A DNA stretch of 5,411 nucleotides. It comes from Alphaproteobacteria bacterium. GTDB taxonomy: Bacteria > Pseudomonadota > Alphaproteobacteria > Micavibrionales > UBA2020. Where the stretch lies: NCBI GenBank assembly GCA_018971405.1, contig JAGXAX010000111.1, positions 1 to 5,411 of the forward strand, written 5' to 3'. How positions within the stretch are numbered: the first letter of the stretch is position 1; every line of letters begins with the position of its first letter. The notes under the pieces were generated by a model. That model saw only the letters and a program-made list of their open reading frames with translations, made no database searches and was not told the DNA's origin. This document shows positions 1 to 5,411 of the stretch, piece by piece. Both the position numbers and the translations under genes were made by a program.

Positions 1-34
1 TTTTTAATTTCATAAGATTGTGACGGGCTCATGA

Positions 35-67
35 AAAAACCCTTCGCGCGCGGGCGGAAGGGTTTTT
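35..67 (-). terminator. Rho-independent terminator after rpmB, potentially bidirectional
   Basis: An 11-bp perfect stem (35-45 AAAAACCCTTC with 57-67 GAAGGGTTTTT) encloses an 11-base GC-rich loop. Read on the minus strand, the GC part of the stem is followed by a run of six T (complement of 34-39), 25 bases after the rpmB stop codon. The plus strand also has a T-run (63-67), so the hairpin could stop transcripts entering from the left edge as well. Confidence 0.85.
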
Positions 68-91
68 CAAATCCGGAAAGCGTCTCAGGGA

Positions 92-436
92 TCAGGCGGT
101 CTTCGCGGCTTTCGCCTTGACGGCGCGGCGCGGCTTCTTCGGCCCAGGCGCGGGCTTGCCGACCTTGGCAACCAGCTGTTTGCGAATCTTGCGCAGGCGC
201 ACCGGCAGCTTCGTCGGCGCGGTGCCGAGCAGGAAGGCATCGATGCCGCCCTTGTGCTCGACGGTGCGGATGCCGTTGGTGGTGCAGCTAACCGTCACGC
301 TCCGCTTCAAACCGGCGCTGAAAAACGAGGCTTCCTGCAGATTGGGCAGGAAACGGCGCTTGGTTTTGTTGTTGGCATGGGAAACCTTGTTGCCCGTTTG
401 CGGGCCTTTTCCCGTGATTTCACAACGTCTCGACAT
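92..436 (-). CDS. rpmB: Large ribosomal subunit protein bL28
   Basis: Encodes 114 residues of ribosomal protein L28, a small basic component of the 50S subunit. Visible family features are the [11 protein letters not shown] start, the [17 protein letters not shown] core (residues 18-34), and the central [19 protein letters not shown] stretch (52-70). The ATG at 436 is chosen because family homology begins exactly there and GAAGGA (445-450, minus) lies 8 bases upstream. A longer in-frame start at 517 would add 27 residues without homology. The C-terminal tail (about 91-114), rich in Lys, Pro and Ala, makes the protein longer than E. coli L28 (about 78 residues). Alphaproteobacterial versions are typically longer, so the tail is probably a lineage extension contacting rRNA. 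The gene stands alone between a candidate promoter and its own terminator and is divergent from the peptidase operon. The identification is secure. Confidence 0.96.
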   Translation of the reverse strand: MSRRCEITGKGPQTGNKVSHANNKTKRRFLPNLQEASFFSAGLKRSVTVSCTTNGIRTVEHKGGIDAFLLGTAPTKLPVRLRKIRKQLVAKVGKPAPGPKKPRRAVKAKAAKTA

Positions 437-471
437 TCTCTTGATCCTTCTTGAAAAACCTATAGACGGGC

Positions 472-501
472 AACATATGTCAAGAAATCGCTGGCCGTCA
501 A
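472..501 (-). promoter_or_regulatory. Candidate rpmB promoter
   Basis: On the minus strand a TTGACG hexamer (501-496) is followed after 18 bases by TATGTT (477-472). This would place the start site near 465 and give a leader of roughly 30 bases before the rpmB ATG. A second TTGACA (483-478) lacks a good -10 at the usual distance. The -10 is only a partial consensus match, so the call is tentative. Confidence 0.4.
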
Positions 502-535
502 GCCTTTTTAAAATCATTATTTACATAAAACAAAG

Positions 536-564
536 TTTACGCGCGATAAAGGGCGTTGTATAAT
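536..564 (+). promoter_or_regulatory. Sigma70-type promoter of the peptidase operon
   Basis: TTTACG (536-541) and a perfect TATAAT (559-564) are separated by the optimal 17 bases. The predicted start site is near 571, giving a leader of about 79 bases before the ATG at 650. The promoter faces the M17 peptidase gene, and no other plus-strand promoter of this quality was seen between the two operon genes. Confidence 0.75.
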
Positions 565-571
565 CAGGCAA

Positions 572-590
572 AAGGCGTAAAACACGCCTT
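572..590 (+). other. Hairpin at the 5' end of the operon leader
   Basis: AAGGCGT (572-578) and ACGCCTT (584-590) form a perfect 7-bp stem with a 5-base AAAAC loop. It begins at about the first transcribed base predicted from the TATAAT box. A stem at the extreme 5' end commonly protects mRNA from decay. No T-run follows, so it is not a terminator. The role is inferred. Confidence 0.45.
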
Positions 591-649
591 GTTAGCCTGC
601 CCCCGGGCGTGCTGCCCTTTTAAAACCAGCTTTGAAAAGCCTCCGTCAC

Positions 650-2035
650 ATGCTCTTTCTCAACAAAAAAACCGCCGAAACCATCCCCGTCACGCCGCTC
701 GACAAAGCGGACTTGCAAAAATGGCTGAAAAAACAAAATCGCGCGCGCAGGAATTGGGTCGCCGCCACCGGCTTTACAGCCGCGACCGGAACGCTGCTCG
801 CCCTGCCGGACAAAAACGGCGCGGTCGAGCGCGTGCTGTTCGGCGTGCCGGAAGACGGCACGCTTTATTCCTACGCCGCCCTCCCTGCGCGGCTGGGAAA
901 AAACGCTGCCGGGTATTACATCGACAAAAACCTGAACAACGCCGACGCCACGCAAATCTGCATCGGCTGGGCGCTCGGCTGCTACCGCTTCGACCGTTAC
1001 AAGAAAAGCGGCAAGGCCTATGCGCAGCTTGTCTGGCCGGAAAACGCGGACAAAAAAACCGTCGAAGCCACCACCGCCGCCGTCGCGCTGGTGCGCGACC
1101 TCGTCAACACGCCCTCCAACGACATGGGTCCCGCAGAGCTTGCGGCAGCGGCGAAAAAACTCGCCGGCGCGTTCAAAAAGACGCGCGTCAGCGTCATCAC
1201 CGGCGAAGAGCTTTTGAAGAAAAACTGGCCCGCCGTTTATGAAGTCGGCAAGGGCAGCCCGCGCAAACCCCGCCTCATCGATCTGCGCTGGGGCGACCCG
1301 AAACACCCGCGCGTGACGCTGGTCGGCAAGGGCGTGTGCTTCGACAGCGGCGGGCTCGACATCAAGCCCGAAAGCGCCATGCTGACGATGAAAAAAGACA
1401 TGGCAGGCGCGGCGCACGTCTTCGGCCTCGCGCGGATGATCATGGCGCACAATCTGCCCGTGAACCTGCGCGTTCTCGTGCCTGCGGTCGAGAACGCCAC
1501 CGACGGCAACAGCTACCGCCCCGGCGACATCATCAAGACGCGCAAGGGGCTGACCATCGAGATCGGCAACACCGACGCCGAAGGCCGCCTCATCCTCGCC
1601 GACGCGCTGGAGGAGGCCAGCCGCGAAAACCCCGCGCTGATCGTCGATTTCGCCACGCTGACCGGCGCGGCCCGCGTCGCGCTCGGGCCGGACCTGCCCG
1701 CGCTGTTCTGCAACGACGACGCGACCGCCGAAGCCCTGCTCTCATCCGGACAGCGCGTCGGGGATCCGCTGTGGCGCCTGCCGCTGTGGCAGCCTTACGC
1801 TTTGTTCCTCGACAGCAAGATCGCCGACTGCAACAACGTCGGCCCCAACAGCTTCGCGGGGGCGAGCGTCGCCGCGCTGTTCCTCGAAAAATTCGTCAGC
1901 AAGGGCATTCCGTGGGCGCATATCGACACCTTCGCGTGGAACCCGTCGGCGAAGCCCGGCCGCCCCGCAGGCGGCGAGGCGCTCGGCATGCGCGCGGCGT
2001 TCGACATGATCCGCAAAAAATTCGGCAGGAAATAA
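650..2035 (+). CDS. M17 (leucyl aminopeptidase) family metallopeptidase
   Basis: A 461-residue cytoplasmic di-metal aminopeptidase that releases N-terminal residues from peptides. All the catalytic landmarks of the family are present with the same spacing as in E. coli PepA. These are the metal-binding Lys227 and Asp232 in VGKGVCFDSGG, catalytic Lys239, Asp250 in KKDMAGA, and the signature NTDAEGRL (307-314) carrying Asp309, Glu311 and catalytic Arg313. The N-terminal domain (about 1-145) is divergent and the protein is shorter than PepA (about 500 residues). It therefore fits the short M17 paralogue found beside NlpC/P60 peptidases in Alphaproteobacteria better than PepA itself, so I give no symbol. 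The ATG at 650 is preferred; an in-frame TTG at 632 would add six residues, and neither has a clear Shine-Dalgarno. It is the first gene of an operon, 15 bases before the next ORF. Enzyme class is very sure, substrate unknown. Confidence 0.93.
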   Translation: MLFLNKKTAETIPVTPLDKADLQKWLKKQNRARRNWVAATGFTAATGTLLALPDKNGAVERVLFGVPEDGTLYSYAALPARLGKNAAGYYIDKNLNNADATQICIGWALGCYRFDRYKKSGKAYAQLVWPENADKKTVEATTAAVALVRDLVNTPSNDMGPAELAAAAKKLAGAFKKTRVSVITGEELLKKNWPAVYEVGKGSPRKPRLIDLRWGDPKHPRVTLVGKGVCFDSGGLDIKPESAMLTMKKDMAGAAHVFGLARMIMAHNLPVNLRVLVPAVENATDGNSYRPGDIIKTRKGLTIEIGNTDAEGRLILADALEEASRENPALIVDFATLTGAARVALGPDLPALFCNDDATAEALLSSGQRVGDPLWRLPLWQPYALFLDSKIADCNNVGPNSFAGASVAALFLEKFVSKGIPWAHIDTFAWNPSAKPGRPAGGEALGMRAAFDMIRKKFGRK

Positions 2036-2050
2036 CATACAGGAACCGTC

Positions 2051-2782
2051 ATGCAATTCCAGATCGCCAGCCCCGTCGCCGACATCCACGGCGTGCCGGA
2101 TTTGAACGCGCTGCGCGGCAAGTTCGAGACGCAGCTGGTCATGGGCGAGATCTTCGACGTCGAAGAGGAGAAGGACGGCTGGTGCAGGGGAAGTTGCGCG
2201 CACGACGGCTATGCGGGTTTCGTCGAGAGCCGCCACCTGAGAAAAGAGATCGTCGTGCCGACGCACATCGTCGTCACGGCGCGCAGCAACACCTACGCCG
2301 CGCCTTCGATCAAGTCGCTCTTCACCGGGGCTTTGAGCTTCGGCAGCCTGGTCAGGGTCACCGGTACCGGTCAGGATTTCATGCAGATCGCGGGCGGAAA
2401 CTGGATTTACGCGCGCCACATCGCGCCCGCCGGCATGACGGAGAAAGACCACGTCGCCACGGCGAAGAAATTCCTCGAAACGCCCTATTACTGGGGCGGG
2501 CGCAGCGGCTTCGGCATCGACTGTTCAGGGTTGGTGCAGGTGTGCCTCGGACGCGCAGGCCTTCGCGTGCCGCGCGATTCCGGCGATCAGGAACAGGCCG
2601 TCGGCAAGACCGTGGATGCGCCGCAGGCGGGCGATATCGTCTTCTTCAAAGGCCATGTCGGCATGATGGCCGACGACGCCAACCTCCTCCACGCCAACGC
2701 CACCCACATGAAGACCGTGATCGAGCCGCTGGAAGACGTTATCGCGCGGCGCGGCGAGATCGTCTCCGTCAAAAGGTTATAA
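2051..2782 (+). CDS. NlpC/P60 cysteine peptidase with tandem SH3-like domains
   Basis: A 243-residue protein with an SH3-like domain at about 6-65, a second at about 73-125, and a C-terminal NlpC/P60 catalytic domain (about 133-243). The nucleophile is Cys158 in DCSGLVQ, preceded by the PYYWGGRSGFG strand. His202 in GHVGMM is the general base and His214 in LLHANATH the third polar residue. NlpC/P60 enzymes typically cut the gamma-D-Glu to diamino-acid bond of peptidoglycan stem peptides. The domain order resembles YkfC, a cytoplasmic enzyme of murein-peptide breakdown. There is no signal peptide or membrane segment at the N terminus (MQFQIASPVADIHG), which supports a cytoplasmic recycling role rather than wall cleavage. 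AGGAA (2041-2045) lies 5 bases before the ATG, and the gene follows the M17 peptidase by 15 bases, so the two are almost certainly co-transcribed. A strong terminator follows. Domain calls are secure; the exact bond cut is inferred. Confidence 0.93.
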   Translation: MQFQIASPVADIHGVPDLNALRGKFETQLVMGEIFDVEEEKDGWCRGSCAHDGYAGFVESRHLRKEIVVPTHIVVTARSNTYAAPSIKSLFTGALSFGSLVRVTGTGQDFMQIAGGNWIYARHIAPAGMTEKDHVATAKKFLETPYYWGGRSGFGIDCSGLVQVCLGRAGLRVPRDSGDQEQAVGKTVDAPQAGDIVFFKGHVGMMADDANLLHANATHMKTVIEPLEDVIARRGEIVSVKRL

Positions 2783-2796
2783 CGCGCAAAAGAAAA

Positions 2797-2825
2797 GGGC
2801 CGGCATGAACCGGCCCCCTCTTTTT
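2797..2825 (+). terminator. Bidirectional terminator between convergent genes
   Basis: GGGCCGG (2797-2803) pairs with CCGGCCC (2810-2816) around a 6-base CATGAA loop, followed by CCTC and TTTTT (2821-2825) on the plus strand. On the minus strand the same stem is followed by TTTTCTTTT (complement of 2788-2796 and nearby). It sits 14 bases after the NlpC/P60 stop and about 24 bases after the pilin stop, so it serves both convergent transcripts. Confidence 0.9.
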
Positions 2826-2840
2826 CGATCAAACGGCTCG

Positions 2841-3569
2841 TTATTGCAGTTTGAAGCTGATATCGCAGTCTTTGGTCGTGGATTTTTCCAGGTAGCTCGC
2901 GTTTGCCACATTTGCCCCGTTTCCACAGTTAGCAGTGTCACCCGCGCCGAGAATGCTGCCGCTGGTCGGGTTGCCGTCATCCATCTTGCGGTCGATCTGC
3001 GCCGCTTGCGCGGGCGTCATGGAATTGACGCCAGCGGCAGCTTGCGAGTTCTGCGTGCTCTGCAGCGTCACGACATAGAGACCGGACCACGGAGCCGTCG
3101 TCAGGTCAGCCACAACCAAACCTGCACCCAGCTTCGCTTGCGGCAGACCTTGACCGAAGACCGCAGTATCGGGCTGCGCAATACCAGTAAGATAACCCGC
3201 ACCGGACAATTCTGCCCAGAAGCAGAGGTTTTCACCCGTGCTGCCTTTTTGCCAAGAATCCGTATTGGGCGTTCCCCCGGGGATCCCGACAATGCCGTTG
3301 CCATCACCGGCAGCACAAGCGCCAATATTCGGCACACGGTTAGCAACGTTGAGCATATCCCCCGGAAGAGCCGCATAAGCATCCTGGAAGCTGGTCGTCG
3401 CCGCCTGTACGCTTTGGAATTGCGACATCTGCGCCGTGACGCGCGCGTTGTCGATCAACTGCTGACCTTTGAGGATGCCGCCGATCAGAAGGCCGATGAT
3501 CACCAGAACGATCGCCAACTCCACGAGCGTGAAGCCTTTTTGTCCCCGCAGCTTGTGTAACTTTTTCAT
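2841..3569 (-). CDS. Type IV prepilin / pseudopilin-like protein
   Basis: A 242-residue precursor with a short basic leader (MKKLHKLRGQKG), cleavage after Gly12, and a methylatable Phe13. The mature part starts FTLVELAIVLVIIGLLIGG, with Glu at mature position 5 and one hydrophobic helix (13-33). This is the prepilin peptidase (PilD) recognition site. The globular part contains YAALPGDM (65-72) and a later AQIDRKMDDGNPTSG stretch (190-204), both recurring in proteobacterial prepilin-like proteins. Cys85, Cys116, Cys215 and Cys235 could form two disulfides, the last near the C terminus as in the D-region of pilins. It would be an inner-membrane protein assembled into a pilus or a type II secretion pseudopilus. 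The ATG at 3569 is chosen because AAGGGAG lies 10 bases upstream; a start at 3608 would lengthen the leader and lacks a clear ribosome site. No pilus assembly genes are in view, so the partner machine is unknown. The class is secure, the specific role is not. Confidence 0.93.
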   Translation of the reverse strand: MKKLHKLRGQKGFTLVELAIVLVIIGLLIGGILKGQQLIDNARVTAQMSQFQSVQAATTSFQDAYAALPGDMLNVANRVPNIGACAAGDGNGIVGIPGGTPNTDSWQKGSTGENLCFWAELSGAGYLTGIAQPDTAVFGQGLPQAKLGAGLVVADLTTAPWSGLYVVTLQSTQNSQAAAGVNSMTPAQAAQIDRKMDDGNPTSGSILGAGDTANCGNGANVANASYLEKSTTKDCDISFKLQ

Positions 3570-3579
3570 GGTCCCAGAA

Positions 3580-3587
3580 CTCCCTTT
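3580..3587 (-). promoter_or_regulatory. Ribosome binding site deciding the prepilin start
   Basis: AAAGGGAG on the minus strand lies 10 bases before the ATG at 3569. It supports the 12-residue leader over the in-frame ATG at 3608, which has no comparable site. Confidence 0.65.
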
Positions 3588-3719
3588 GATACGTTTAAAA
3601 ACCTGCATGGCCCCATTGACTGAACAGCCGGAAAATCATGCCCTATGAGTTTGATGCCCTCTCCTCCATAGTTCAATAAAAAAGTTAAGCGTTGGTTTAA
3701 ATCTGAAAACAGAAACGGG

Positions 3720-3736
3720 ATATTGTTCATCAATAT
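3720..3736. promoter_or_regulatory. Small dyad, possible operator
   Basis: ATATTG (3720-3725) and CAATAT (3731-3736) are perfect inverted half-sites separated by 5 bases, in the AT-rich zone about 150 bases upstream of the prepilin start. The form fits a binding site for a dimeric regulator, but AT-rich DNA gives such dyads by chance and no regulator can be assigned. Confidence 0.25.
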
Positions 3737-3738
3737 AA

Positions 3739-3823
3739 CAAAATGACGGGTATTTTTCCTCTATGTAAATGATACAACGTCATTCGCGGCCACGGTTGCG
3801 CGGCCGGTCATTCCGTCATTTTG
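3739..3823. repeat. 11-bp perfect inverted repeat, 85-bp span
   Basis: CAAAATGACGG (3739-3749) is exactly reverse-complementary to CCGTCATTTTG (3813-3823), with 63 bases between. The interior is AT-rich on the left and GC-rich on the right (CGGCC and GGCCG near 3787-3806). No flanking target duplication is visible, so a miniature transposable element is not supported. Paired operator sites or a remnant repeat are alternatives. Confidence 0.4.
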
Positions 3824-3890
3824 ACAGGTCGGTTTGCCGATATGCGCCATAACGCGGCAATGTTAATGAAACTTTAACCGGTATGAAGAA

Positions 3891-4160
3891 TCACGGAGCG
3901 GCGTTTTGTTCTGCCTGTTCTCCGCCCGCGTCATGCGCCTGCCGGTACTGCGTCGGCGTGAGACTGGTGACGTCGCGGAAGGCGCGGTTGAACGACGCAA
4001 GCGAATTGAACCCGACTTCAGACGCCACCACCTGCACGGGGATTTCATGGTTCTGCAGCATCCTCTTCGCGTCATCGACGCGGAACTCGTTGAGCAGACG
4101 CGGGAAACTTTTGCCGAACGCGACGTTGATCACCCGCTCCATTCTTTTGGACTTATACAA
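3891..4160 (-). pseudogene. 5'-truncated AraC-family regulator (C-terminal DNA-binding part)
   Basis: The minus strand encodes only the end of an AraC/XylS-type domain. It begins inside the recognition helix of the first helix-turn-helix (KRMERVINVAFGKSF) and continues with LLNEFRVDDAKRML. The second helix-turn-helix (VVASEVGFNSLASFNRAF) and the terminal LTPTQYRQ signature follow. A complete AraC DNA-binding domain is about 100 residues and normally follows a sensor domain; here the first helices and any sensor are absent. The only in-frame starts are a TTG at 4160 and an ATG at 4142, both inside the domain and without a clear ribosome site. The loss coincides with the switch to very AT-rich DNA just upstream. 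I read this as the surviving 3' end of a regulator cut by an insertion or deletion. A translated short protein of unknown use cannot be excluded. Confidence 0.75.
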
Positions 4161-4328
4161 ATAATTGAAATATATAAATAAATTTACTAGATTTTTGCCT
4201 GTGTAGGAACTGTGCAGAAGAATTTTGGGATTCGGCGTCTTCCTGCCCAGCCATGCGATTCGTTTTTCGGCGATAAATGCGAGCTGTCGTCCGTTCCAAG
4301 AAGATGCCCGCAGCTTATGCCTGCCATT
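4161..4328 (-). other. Junction stretch between helicase gene and AraC remnant
   Basis: This is 168 bases with no recognised gene. The first part next to the AraC remnant is extremely AT-rich: 8 of the 50 bases at 4151-4200 are G or C. On the minus strand the frame shared by the helicase and the AraC fragment has no stop codon across all 56 codons, but it also has no ATG, GTG or TTG start. The translated text shows no family I recognise. A 42-46 codon ORF begins at an ATG near 4327 in another frame and looks like chance. No terminator follows the helicase stop. Confidence 0.5.
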
Positions 4329-5411
4329 TTAATCGACGAGAGGGCGCGCACCGTTAGGGCGGCTGATTGTTACGAGCGCGCGCGCACGTGTTATGCCCAC
4401 GCGAAGCAACCGCCGACTTTGCGGAAATAAGGGTTTCTCCCGCTCGTCGAAAAACGCTGCTTTGTATGCGCCCTCGACCAGCACCACTCCGTCGAATTCC
4501 TTACCTTTCGCTTTGTGAATATTCATCAGAATGCAGCCTTCCGGGTCGCGGCCAGCCGCGATCAACCGCTCCTGTTCCAAAACGCTTTTCACAAGCTTGG
4601 CAGCACCTGCATAAGTCCCGGTGCCCAACCAAAGCTCCGCAAGCCCCGATGCGAGGGCATCGGTCGCACGAAAGAGACGGACTAAGCGGACATGCCGGAA
4701 GAGTTCGTTGAGCGCAGGAATATCCTGCAACACGCGGCGCGCCGCGCGCCAGTCCGCGACTGGATCACCGAGCTGCATCACACCAGCCTCGCAAGCTGCG
4801 ATGACCTCCTTTGCAGCCTTGATGCGCGGCGCATCTTTTTCGGCAACCTTTTGGGCGGCCCGATCGAATTTCCGGACAATTTCTGCGGCAACATTGCTCG
4901 GGTCCTCCGCGTTCTTCAGCCTGTAAAATGTCGCTATGCACCGCAGCGTTCGCGGGATGACTGTCTCAGCCGGGCCACAAGGCCATTCCAAAATGGAGCC
5001 AACGACGATGGCGGCGGCGGCCGAAAGCTCAGCGTCCCACACAACATCATGGTCAATTGGAGCCAATGCCTGATTGTTAAAGGTGTGCTCGTCGGCCAGA
5101 ATCGCCGACAGATCGGCAACCAAAGGATTGCTGCGGCACAGAACCGCGACACAGGGATGCACAATGCCTTTGTTTGAGAGAGCGCTGAAGGTCCATTTGA
5201 CGCCTGCATGGACAGTGGCAGCGAAGCTATTGTTCCAATAGCTCACTTGCTTTACGTCGGCAGACGTGGGAAGCGGCGCACGATTATTGAGCACGGCGTC
5301 CGCGAATGTAAGGATACCGGTATTCGGACTGCGATGGTTCTCGCCTCCGAGATTGAATTCCCTGGGCGTTATTGTCTCTCGCAGAATGTCCAGTCGCCGG
5401 GGGTCAACATC
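4329..5411 (-). CDS. UvrD-like superfamily 1 helicase, C-terminal part (5' end outside window)
   Basis: The minus-strand frame is open to the window edge (first codon at 5411-5409) and gives the last 360 residues before TAA at 4331-4329. An internal GTG at 5294 is not the start, because conserved sequence lies upstream of it. Visible superfamily 1 features, numbered from the edge, are NHRSP (25-29, the motif IV region, with GILTFADAVL after it) and a VAVLCRSN strand (about 88-95). Motif V follows as NIHKAKGKEFDGVVLVEG (297-314) and motif VI as RRLLRVGITRAR (333-344). The Walker A and DEXX motifs must lie beyond the edge. Such proteins unwind DNA with ATP; this branch resembles the helicases paired with OLD-type nucleases, as GajB with GajA in Gabija anti-phage systems. 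In Gabija the nuclease precedes the helicase, which would put it just right of this window. An orphan repair helicase is the alternative. The fold is very sure, the defence role inferred. Confidence 0.88.
   Translation of the reverse strand, partial: DVDPRRLDILRETITPREFNLGGENHRSPNTGILTFADAVLNNRAPLPTSADVKQVSYWNNSFAATVHAGVKWTFSALSNKGIVHPCVAVLCRSNPLVADLSAILADEHTFNNQALAPIDHDVVWDAELSAAAAIVVGSILEWPCGPAETVIPRTLRCIATFYRLKNAEDPSNVAAEIVRKFDRAAQKVAEKDAPRIKAAKEVIAACEAGVMQLGDPVADWRAARRVLQDIPALNELFRHVRLVRLFRATDALASGLAELWLGTGTYAGAAKLVKSVLEQERLIAAGRDPEGCILMNIHKAKGKEFDGVVLVEGAYKAAFFDEREKPLFPQSRRLLRVGITRARALVTISRPNGARPLVD

Larger units (their letters stand above)
3570..3890. other. Non-coding stretch upstream of the prepilin gene
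   Basis: This stretch has no credible gene on either strand. The part from about 3670 to 3780 is markedly AT-rich compared with the surrounding genes and must carry the prepilin promoter. I found no convincing -35/-10 pair: TTGAAC (3676-3671, minus) has only a three-of-six -10 match 17 bases on. No sigma54 TGGCAC-N5-TTGC element was seen. The stretch contains the dyad at 3720-3736 and the inverted repeat at 3739-3823. No terminator was identified after the AraC fragment. Confidence 0.6.

Noticed and set aside
117..563. Plus-strand open frame opposite rpmB
   Set aside because: It is antisense to L28 and crosses the intergenic promoters; no homology seen.
605..621. GGGC-N5-GCCC followed by TTTT as an attenuator
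   Set aside because: A 4-bp stem and four T are too weak to terminate transcription, and no leader peptide or competing structure was seen.
620..1450. Minus-strand open frame of 276 codons opposite the M17 gene
   Set aside because: It is antisense to the coding region of a secure enzyme, has no recognisable domain, and runs into the operon promoter leader.
1742..2452. Minus-strand open frame of 236 codons across the operon junction
   Set aside because: It is antisense to two confirmed genes, including their ribosome-binding junction, with no motif.
1336..2808. Long plus-strand open frame (490 codons) over both peptidase genes
   Set aside because: The translation is an Arg-rich, low-complexity string with no family motif, and it overlaps two secure genes in another frame; GC-rich DNA produces such shadows.
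2805..3560. Plus-strand open frame of 251 codons opposite the prepilin gene
   Set aside because: It starts inside the terminator hairpin and is antisense to a prepilin with a textbook processing site.
3739..3823. Miniature inverted-repeat transposable element
   Set aside because: No target-site duplication flanks the 11-bp arms, and nothing shows a second copy in this window.
4212..4430. Plus-strand 72-codon frame at the island joint
   Set aside because: It overlaps the helicase C terminus, has no ribosome site of note and no recognisable motif.
4692..5177. Plus-strand 161-codon frame opposite the helicase
   Set aside because: It is antisense to a frame carrying clear helicase motifs; no motif of its own.
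1..5411. tRNA genes or CRISPR arrays
   Set aside because: I looked for T-loop patterns and for regularly spaced repeats and found none.

Overview
The window reads as a moderately GC-rich alphaproteobacterial chromosome segment. The L28 protein has an alphaproteobacterial look ([10 protein letters not shown] start, [17 protein letters not shown] core). The pairing of a short M17 aminopeptidase with an SH3-NlpC/P60 peptidase also fits that class, from memory of the families. I cannot place the genus; a Micavibrio-like or uncultured lineage is only a guess.

Left part (1-2840): rpmB (ribosomal protein L28) lies on the minus strand with its own terminator at the left edge. It is divergent from a two-gene plus-strand operon. 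A strong sigma70-type promoter (TTTACG-17-TATAAT, 536-564) drives an M17 leucyl-aminopeptidase-family gene. Fifteen bases after its stop comes a cytoplasmic-looking NlpC/P60 cysteine peptidase with two N-terminal SH3-like domains. Together they look suited to trimming peptidoglycan-derived peptides inside the cell, which is inference. A GC-rich hairpin with T-tracts on both strands (2797-2825) ends this operon and the convergent pilin gene.

Middle part (2841-3890): a minus-strand type IV prepilin/pseudopilin gene has a textbook KG|FTLVE cleavage and methylation site and four cysteines. Upstream is a 321-base non-coding stretch, partly AT-rich, with a perfect 11-bp inverted repeat and a smaller dyad. 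No other pilus gene is visible.

Right part (3891-5411): a 5'-truncated AraC-family DNA-binding domain abuts a very AT-rich tract. Beyond that lies the C-terminal 360 residues of a UvrD-like superfamily 1 helicase that runs off the right edge. The family resembles the helicase partner of OLD-type nucleases (Gabija-like anti-phage systems). The truncated regulator plus the AT-rich joint suggest that the window's right end enters an accessory (defence) island inserted into, or replacing, an AraC-type regulator. The decisive partner gene, if any, is outside the window.
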